Shown here: positions 56,931 to 64,000 of the stretch, in pieces | Position numbering within the stretch: the stretch's first letter is position 1 | How the letters are laid out: every line of letters begins with the position of its first letter | Assembly (NCBI RefSeq): GCF_002099425.1 | Contig: NW_018344015.1 | Coordinates: forward strand, 3,812,501-3,876,500 | Reading direction: 5' to 3' | Length of the DNA: 64,000 nucleotides | From: Phascolarctos cinereus | Lineage: Eukaryota > Chordata > Mammalia > Diprotodontia > Phascolarctidae | Program-made: the position numbers and the translations under genes | Notes under the pieces: generated by a model | Seen by the model: the letters and a program-made list of their open reading frames with translations, nothing else | The model's database searches: none | Told to the model about the DNA's origin: nothing

Positions 56931-58500
56931 TTGAATATTTTTTTTCTTTCCTACTTTCCTTTTTTTTTTTACTTGATCTATAAGCTCTGGAGCTTTGATA
57001 TAATATTCTGCAGAGCTTTGAGGGGTTTTTTAAAATGTGTTTGTTTTTTGTTTTGTTTTGTTTTTTCCAAAAGGTAAACATTGGATTCTTTCCATTTTAA
57101 TTTACCTTTTGGTTTTAAAAGATTTGGGCTGCTTTTATTTTTTAATGATTCTCAAAATATGATGGCTAGGTTCTTTTTAAGTTGTGCCTTATAGATAGTT
57201 CAACTATTCTTGATTATTTCTTCTTGATCTGTTTTACAGATTTTTTTTTGTATGAGAAACATATTTTCTTATATCTTTGATGTAATACTTCTTGTTAGAG
57301 ACATTATCTTCTATTTGGTCTATTTAACTTTCAGGAAGTTTGTTGCTTTGCTAAAGACTTGTTCAACTTGTAACAGAACACTAATTCTATTTCTCAGTTT
57401 TCTCTCATAGCTCTCCTTTTTTCTTGTAGCACTCAAATGTCAGGTTTTTTTTAAATAAATTTTAAAAATTGTTTCATTTCTTCCAATAACACTAGTTAAA
57501 CACACAGCTAAGTTGAATTTTTCCTTGAGGTTTTTATTACAGCTCTTTTGAGAGTACATTCTTACTCCGGGTATGGAACTTGATTGCCTTTGTCACCATA
57601 ATAGAACTTTATGATGTGAATCTCTTTTTGTTTGATTCTTTTTACAACCTATGTCTTGACCTGGGACTTTATTTAAGAGTCAAGCACCACACAGTTTTCA
57701 AGAGAATTGCCAGATTGGGTTCATGTCTTTTGGGTTTCTGTTGCTGCTTTCCATAGGTTCTACGTTTTGTGTTAATCTAGGATCTCTGAGACAACTCAAA
57801 CTGGTAACGGGCAAACTTTCAGTTGTCCAAATGTATTCTGCTAGGGTAGTGGGGAATGAGTGTTCCCCTTCTGGTGAGCTCTGCAATTTCCTGGCTTAGA
57901 TTTTGGTCTAAGCAAAACACCTGTTAGTTTCCCTCTGGTAGAAGTTCAGTAGACTGTTGCTGGTATCAGCCAGCTGGAATCTCTGTTAGTTCAAGGTGAC
58001 AGAATTTGAAACATTCCTTTTGTCCATGTTTTCTGCCCTGGTTATTCTGCTTCAGGCTTCACACTTGAGGCTGGAACTCACACCTTTATTCTTATTTGCT
58101 CACAGGAACAAAACCACACATCAATGTGCTTCTACATTTGCCCCTAATTCTGTGAGTGTACACCCTTTGGTCTATAACTACTCCTTGTCCTGGAATACTA
58201 CCCCTAGTCTTAGGTCACTGCCTGAGTGCATGCTGGATTTTTGATTTGTAATAGGGTTCTGAGTGATAGAGCTAGTGGACACATGTTCCTGCATCTTGTA
58301 TAGGCTCAGGCCCCTCTCTGATAAATCTGAGATTTTTTTTCTTTTCCTGGTTCATAACCTTAGGCCCTTTTCAGTCTCTATGCTGGAATATTCTTCATGT
58401 GTATCCACAGAGATTGAACTATTAACTCTTCATTATGCTTTGAGTCTGACCATTCAATCAATTCTGTATCCATTTTATATTTTTCATCTAGTTCACATCC
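56931..58500 (-). mobile_element. Older L1 ORF1 and 5' UTR fragment
   Basis: A second - strand ORF1: 'tcttgatctgttttacagat' and 'ttcttgatctg' (57225-57240) fall in the coiled coil/RNA-binding junction, and 'gcctttgtcaccataataga' (57588) is near the ORF1 start. The 5' UTR-like part runs to about 58500. Two ORF1 starts in a row in the same orientation show that two L1s are joined here. Frames are heavily broken. Confidence 0.5.
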
Positions 58501-58620
58501 TTCCACAAGAATAGCATGAAACTATCCAAGGCTTTGATAACATTTAAATTAATTATGTCTATAGAATACCCCCACTAATATACTTGGTTATCAATTCTCT
58601 CAGGAAAAAAAAGCAGCAAA

Positions 58621-58832
58621 ATCTCTCTCTCTGTGTCCATATCCATATACATCTATGCATGTATATATGTACAAATACACATACACATACATATATACAT
58701 GTGTGTACACATATGTACACATGTACATGCATATGTATTGTGTGTTTATTTGTGGGAACGCGTATATAATATATACATATACACATATGCTTATGTACTC
58801 GTGTGTGTGTGTGAGTGTGTGTGTGTGCATGC
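58621..58832. repeat. Compound microsatellite (CT, ATAC, GT)
   Basis: (CT)n, then ACAT/TACA-type units, then (GT)n. The cysteine/tyrosine/histidine-rich frames across it are artefacts. Confidence 0.88.
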
Positions 58833-58888
58833 ATACCCGTGCATTCTCCTGTGTTCCTGTGAGTTTGTTTCACGATTTTCATCTATAT

Positions 58889-59075
58889 CAGACCTGCACA
58901 ACTTATAAATTTCTTTGGGCCACAGATAGGTTAGACGAGAGACAGATTGATGATTGTTGGTTGCCACAGATCACATGAGAAACAGGATAGTGCACGACTC
59001 CATATTTTTTGCAGGCTAATTGAAATTCTTTAGTGGACTATAAGATGCCTGTGGGCTGTATGTTGTGCAGACTTG
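58889..59075. mobile_element. hAT-type MITE with 8-bp TSD
   Basis: A 187-bp element with terminal inverted repeats: 'cagacctgcacaac' at the left and the complement of 'caagtctgcacaac' at the right, differing at two positions. A perfect 8-bp TSD 'atctatat' (58881-58888 and 59076-59083) is diagnostic of hAT transposases. The inside is non-coding ('gggccacag', 'tgtgggctg'), so it moved using a transposase supplied in trans. Confidence 0.85.
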
Positions 59076-59083
59076 ATCTATAT

Positions 59084-60325
59084 GATTAATATAAATCAGA
59101 CAGAAGTGGATTTTTTTTGGAAGAACATTTCTTTATGCAAGAAATAATGATGTATCAAATATGCTAGCTACATTTATCCTAATGAAAATACAAACACAAT
59201 TTTTAGACTCCTTTTTCAATGTAGTCCTGTTCATCATTCATTTCCTTCTGAATATCTTTCAAGGTGTTAGTCTTCAAATTCTAAATACAGCATTCTGTAT
59301 CTCTCTTTGAAAAACACCAGAGAAGATAAATAGACTTCTTTTACATAGAAGAGACTTACCTCCTTCCTCATCAGTCTCCAAATCTTATTGATTCCCCAGG
59401 GACATTCCCTAGGGTTTGAATAATATTGCTCTACCATTTAACATTAAGATAAATAAGATTATCAGATATAATTGGCTTTTAAGGCCGATTCAGAAGTCAC
59501 TGAAGCCTTAGCCTTTTTTTGTTTGTTTATTGTTGATTTTCATTGCATTATAAATACCTTTCTATCAGTTACAATAGAACAAAGTCAATTCGTATTAATT
59601 ACAGAATCAATGCCTTTCCAATGGGATTTATGGCTGAGTATTCTTCAAACTGGTAGATGATAAAGTATCCCTTTAGCTTTTGACAAGCTTATGCAAATTC
59701 CAGTAAAAAGCCTAGCTTCCATTGCACTCATAGATCTATTTTTTTAAATTATTGTTAAAAGAAAGTATGTTATAAATCTTCTCTTTGAAATCCATAACAA
59801 TGCATTTATATAATTTCTGATATTCATTCTTAAAAGGTAGGAAGCCAACATATGGCTCTATTCAACACACACCTATTTTTATTTATTTAATGAGTGCAAG
59901 CCTAATATTTCACACTCCAGCAGCTACTGCACATTAAAAATTCAGAATTGTAGTGCTGTGCTAGCTCAGAACATTAATGAACCCAACTGCCATGCTGGGG
60001 TCCAGCCTATTTCCTTTCTCTGGATATGGCTGCCTAAGGAAAAGGATGCTTATAACTCAGGCTGGGGGACAAAGATTTGCATCTAAAAAATTAAGTGTTC
60101 AGAAAGAATGAAATCCCTAGGCTGGAGCCCAAAGCTCCATAGTCTGCTGGTTTGTTATTACATTTAGAATTTACTTTGAAATTTTAACAAGTACCATGGA
60201 CTTCATTAAGGCTTTTAAAAGACACTGCAGAAAGGAAAGTTTGTTTTGATTAGTTGATTGTGGTTACCACCAAACTGCATAATTTAGGTCCCAAATAGAA
60301 TTTTAATACCTTCAATAACTGGCTT
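59084..60325. other. No recognisable gene or repeat
   Basis: Unassigned sequence between the MITE and the LTR. Two short frames (59472-59660 and one overlapping the LTR) have no recognised homology. Confidence 0.4.
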
Positions 60326-60659
60326 TGATGGGGTTTGGGGTTGCTTGGAATGTTGAAAATATCTGGGTACAAGGCAAAGTTGTCTGGAATGAATTCACAC
60401 ACAAATTGTCTTCCAATCAAGTGGCAAAGTTTATTGCAGCTCAGATAAAGCTAGAGAGGTTGTTAGGGAACCTGCAAGCTAATGAGGATGAGAGAGATGC
60501 TTATATATAAAAAGACAGTGAAAAGGATCTGGGTGGGATTAAGGAGTGGTAAGTAGTCTAGGGTGGGCCACTTGCCTCAGGCTGAGGTACTAGTTATCTG
60601 GGCTGCTGAAATATATGGGAAAATTGAAGGACTGGGTTACTTCCAGCCAGGTCCCATCA
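60326..60659 (-). mobile_element. 3' LTR of gammaretrovirus-like ERV
   Basis: A 334-bp LTR on the - strand. Its ends TGATGGG and CCCATCA are perfect inverted copies. Reading the - strand, a TATA-like 'tatatataagc' is followed by the 'gcaataaac' polyadenylation signal. A purine-rich run just outside (complement of 60660-60680) fits a polypurine tract, so this is the 3' LTR of the element to its right. Confidence 0.82.
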
Positions 60660-62540
60660 TTCCCTCTTCAAACAAAGGGAATTAAAAATCTTTTGGGGTA
60701 AGAGACAAAGGTCTCAGCTTCTGAAACTGTTTCCTGCTGGCACGGGGTGTAGATCCTACACCTTGCTGGGTCCCATTCAAGGAGTCAGGCTTTGGAACCT
60801 GGCTGACACCAGGACCAGTGGGTTGGGGCCTTTTGACTTAAATGAAGGTTGGTATGCAGCCTGAGAAGGCATCTGGATGTTGATGGCCTGGGGCCTAGAA
60901 GAGAAAAATCTGTCAAGGAGGGTAAGCAAGCAAGGGCCAAACAGAATGATTGACAGCACAGAGCAGATAATTCCAAGAGAGAGAAAAGGCAATTTCACTG
61001 GAGGAAATTAAAGGTGACTATGGCAATAAAATATAAGAGGAATAGGGAATATATAATTTCACCTCTTTTCATCTACTTGTCTGGGCACATGTTGGGCAAG
61101 CCCAAAAGACTTGTTGGATGGTTTCTGCTAGCTTATTGCCAGTAAAAATAGGGTTTATCAGAGATTGGAGGGCATTCTTCCCTAGGTGTGTGGCCTTTTG
61201 TAAGCCAAAAAAAGTTTCCACTGGCTTTTATCTGGGATGAGGAGTTGGCCTGAAGGTATCTGAAACCACCCAGAGTTGGGAAAAAGAGATTTCCTTTCCT
61301 TAACAAGGGCCTGTTCTTTAGGGCTGTAGGAAGGTTATGAAGGAATCAGGGAGCTGTGGGAGTAAAGGAGACAGTATAGTTAGCTGTCAGGCAGCATTCT
61401 TTGCTGCAGTGTCTGCCAGGTGATTTCCCATAGCCTGATTCCTTTCCCCTTTCTGGTGGACTTTGCAAAATTTAACAGCTATCTTGGATGGTTTCTGAAC
61501 AGCTTAGAGGAGATATAAGATCTCCTGCACATGTTTGATAGGGGAATTCTTTTCTGTCAACCATCCCCTTTCTTTCTAGATTGCTCTATGAGCTTAAAGA
61601 ACATGGAAGGCTTATCTTGATTCAGTAAAAACATTTACTCTTTTATTTTCCCCTAGCTCTAGGGCTCTGATGAGTATTATTAATTCTGCCTTCTGGGCAG
61701 AGGCCTGGGCGAGTGGGGAGTGGAAGTCGGGGGGGGGGGGTTGGCCTTTGTGGTGGAGGATGCCTACTGCATACCCAGCTCTTCTTACCCGTTGTTCAAT
61801 AAAGCTGTATCCATCCATTTACCACTCTGCCTCTACATTAGGGAGAGGAAGATCTTTAAGATCAGGTTAACTGGAATAGACTGAGCCCAAGGTCTCCTCA
61901 CAATCATGAACTCAATTATGAACTGGGGCATCTGGGTGGGTGGTGTCTGGGAGGAGGGTTGTGAGGTTGAGAGTGTGGCATACTTAGAGAGTTAGATCAG
62001 GGTTATCTAAGAGCAAGGCCTGATATTTAGTGAGCCTGCCAGTAGGCAGCCACTGATGACATTTGTTTCCAGCATGCTCTGAACTCAGTGGGGAGTCAGA
62101 ACTTCCACAGGTTAGCCAAGTGTAAGTTTAAAGACTTCCTTAATTAAAACAGCTATTGCAGCCACTTCCCAAAGACACGAGGGCCATTCAGCAGCCACAG
62201 AGCCTAATTATTTTGAGAAATAGGCAACTGGCCCTGGGATAAGGTCCTAAGGACTGGGTTAGGACTCCCAAAGCCTGTTTTCTCCTTTCATCAACATACA
62301 GAGTGAAAGATTTGTCTAGATTACGTGGAGCTAATGCTGGAGTGGTGGGATTCTTTGGACTAGACAGCCACTGAAGGACAACAAGGTTGAAGAAACTGAC
62401 TTCACAATTGCAAGATAGGAGTGTTATACCTACAGAGAAGTTTATGTGACAGAGGTCTGAGGGTTTTGTGAGCTGAAACATTAATTTGAGCTGATGGTAT
62501 AATGGAACATCCAGAAAATTTAACACAATCATGCATTACA
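60660..62540 (-). mobile_element. Gammaretrovirus-like ERV fossil (pol and env remnants)
   Basis: Running 5' to 3' from right to left on the - strand. At about 62190-62530 is the reverse transcriptase/connection region ('DKSFTLYVDERRKQALGVL'). At about 61400-61900 is RNase H ('DGYSFIEQRVRRAGYAV', 'AELIILIRALELGENKRVNV'). Near 61080-61130 is part of the integrase zinc-binding end ('FWACPTCAQTSR'). At about 60780-61000 is the end of the env transmembrane protein ('FGPCLLTLLDRFFSSRPQA'). Gag, the 5' LTR and much of pol and env are not seen. It is broken in many places and looks old. Class I by its pol and env text. Confidence 0.8.
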
Positions 62541-62564
62541 TTAAGAAAGTTTCCAGAGCATAGT

Positions 62565-62690
62565 TTCCAGAGCAAAGGAGGAACACTCCACTCTGGTCAG
62601 ACCACATCTGATGTACTGTGTTCATTTCTGGGCACCACAATTTAAGAAAGACATTAATAAGGTAGAGAGGCAAGGGAAAAGATTTTATTA
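62565..62690 (+). mobile_element. CR1/L3-clade LINE fragment
   Basis: One frame reads LVRPHLMYCVHFWAPQFKKD, the typical CR1/L3 ORF2 C-terminal motif 'LVRPHLEYCVQFWAP'. It continues into an old, diverged copy. Confidence 0.75.
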
Positions 62691-62815
62691 AGAGCTTAGT
62701 ATGTGGCAACCACTAGACTAATTTCTGAAGATAAAAATGGAAAGAAAAAGAAAGATAGCCCTTGGCCTCTAGTTCATTACATTCAAATGGGGTGAGACAA
62801 CCCATAAAAAGGAGC
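62691..62815 (-). mobile_element. L2 LINE 3' fragment
   Basis: 'attttattaagagcttagta', 'ggcaaccactagactaattt' and 'agcccttggcctctagttca' are the complement of an L2 3' end, inserted into the CR1/L3 copy. Confidence 0.55.
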
Positions 62816-63089
62816 AAAAGGAGAAAAGTTATTTGTGCATGGTGATGAAAGCCAGAGTCAGAAGAAAAGTTGGGAGAAGAGCGAAGGATAACTATCCTGG
62901 ACCCATCTTCAAAATGGAAGCCTTGGAAAGAACTCATGAATGGTAGGAAGTCAGCATGGCAGATGGATGTTCCAGGGTGAGACAAAGCTGAGGGATGTGG
63001 CAAAGTCCAGAAAGTCAGAAGCAGAATGTGGAGGGAATGGAGGCTGGCCACCATATGAAGAAGTTAACCATGTTAGTGAAGGAGTTTTC
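62816..63089. other. Unassigned, G/A-rich
   Basis: It lies between the L2 fragment and the second CR1/L3 piece. It may be further L2 internal sequence, but I cannot place it. Confidence 0.35.
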
Positions 63090-63335
63090 AGATCATACCA
63101 CCTAAAGGTCAATTGAAGGAAAGGCTGTGATCAACCTTTAGAAGAAACTAATTTTGGTGAGGGATTGCAAGATATCTGTTTTCAAATATTTGAAAGACTG
63201 AAATATGGAAGAGGGATTTCACTTTTTCATTTTATCATTAGTGTGCAAAAATAGGAACCACGAGAAGACATTGCAAAGGATTAAAATTTAGCTTTAATAT
63301 GAGGAAAAAAACAAACCTCCTTTAAATCATTTAAC
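63090..63335 (+). mobile_element. CR1/L3-clade LINE fragment (continuation)
   Basis: 'ttcaaatatttgaaagactg' and 'aatatggaagagggatttc' follow the CR1/L3 'VFKYLKGCHVEEGL' region, and 'ttagctttaatatgaggaaa' follows its 'KFRLDxRK' end. It is probably the same copy as 62565-62690, split by L2. Confidence 0.6.
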
Positions 63336-63444
63336 TCCAAGTGAAAAAGGTTGATTTGGTTCCTACTGGGCTCTTCTTCATTGGATGCCTCCTTTCAGGG
63401 AAAACATAATGACCACTTAATTTTATATATATATATATGATTTT

Positions 63445-64000
63445 TTTGACCCAGCAATAGCACTTCTAGGGCAGATCCCAAAAAGATCATACAAATGGGA
63501 AAAGGACCCATATGTACAAAAATATTTATAGAATCTCTTTTTGTGGTGGCAAAGAATTGGAAATTGAGGAAATGCCCATCAATTGGGGAATGACTGATCA
63601 GGTTGTAGCATATAAATGTAATGGAATACTGCTATGCTATAAGCAATGATGAGCAGGCACACTTCAGAAAAACCTGGAAAGACTTATATAGATTGATGCT
63701 GAGTGAAATGAGCAGAATCAGGAGAACATTGTATACAGTAAAAGCCACATTGTGTAATGACTAATGTTGATAGACTTAGCTCTTCTTAGCAATTCAAGGA
63801 TTTAAGACATTTCCAAAGGCTTCATGATGGAAAATGCTATACACACCCAAAAAAAGAACTATGGAGTTTAAATGCAAACAGAAACATACCATTTCCCCCC
63901 CTTTTTTTCCTTATTTGTTTCCCCCCCTTTGTTTCCTGTTTCTGATGGTTCCTCCTATTGGTTCTAATTCTTCCTTACAACATCACTAATGTGAAAATAT
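63445..64000 (+). mobile_element. L1 LINE 3' end, 5'-truncated, runs off window
   Basis: It starts 'tttgacccagcaatagcac' after a short TA tract (63422-63439). It carries the ORF2 end ('ggtggcaaagaattggaaat', 'gaaaaacctggaaagactta') and the 3' UTR up to the window edge. It is related to the copies at 17720 and 52963 but slightly more diverged. Confidence 0.85.

Noticed and set aside
62713-63054. A 113-codon - strand open frame
   Set aside because: It overlaps an L2 fragment, starts and ends without splice or promoter signals, and matches no protein I know.

Overview
This window looks like intergenic (or deep intronic) DNA from a mammal, most likely a marsupial. I infer this from its repeats: L1 elements whose 5' ends open with the marsupial-type 'gagccaagatggc' segment, tRNA-headed CORE-SINEs beginning 'ggggcagctaggtggcac', a BovB/RTE LINE, a tRNA SINE with a BovB-type tail, and ORF2-less L1 derivatives (HAL1 type). 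The most abundant opossum tRNA SINE is not seen, which weakly favours an Australian marsupial over Monodelphis. The DNA is A/T-rich, has no CpG island, and I found no complete host protein-coding gene. The only host-gene sequences are an RPL30 processed pseudogene and one unproven candidate exon.

Layout. 1-8.1 kb: old L2, MIR/CORE-SINE and CR1/L3 fragments, one SINE with a clean target-site duplication (TSD), and a 130-bp candidate exon at 1507-1636. 8.1-13.7 kb: a CAA-tailed repeat, two related LTRs, an L1 reduced to its 5' end joined to its 3' end (10217-12046), and a solo LTR inserted into an L2. 14.1-16.1 kb: two long pyrimidine microsatellites lying in two copies of a recent local duplication. 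17.7-18.6 kb: a 5'-truncated L1. 19.7-21.2 kb: L2 fragments, a SINE inserted in L2, and a near-perfect 78-nt hairpin.

21.3-42.2 kb is the core of the window: four copies of one ORF1-only L1 derivative. Copies A (21324-24295) and B (27807-30729) are on the + strand, each about 2.9 kb with clean TSDs. Copies C and D are 5'-truncated on the - strand, C inside and D next to or inside an older - strand L1. All four share the same ORF2 deletion and the same duplicated 3' module, so they are a transposing family and not chance deletions. They would have depended on L1 ORF2 protein supplied in trans.

42.2-50.9 kb: SINE/L2 fragments, an L1 3' end and a 2.3-kb degraded BovB. 51-58.5 kb: a mosaic of old - strand L1 sequence interrupted by a CAA-tailed repeat, a younger + strand L1 and the RPL30 pseudogene. 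58.6-64 kb: a microsatellite, a hAT MITE with a perfect 8-bp TSD, a broken gammaretrovirus-like fossil with its 3' LTR, CR1/L3 and L2 fragments, and an L1 3' end running off the window. Element names come from recognition by eye, without a database search; boundaries without stated TSDs are approximate.
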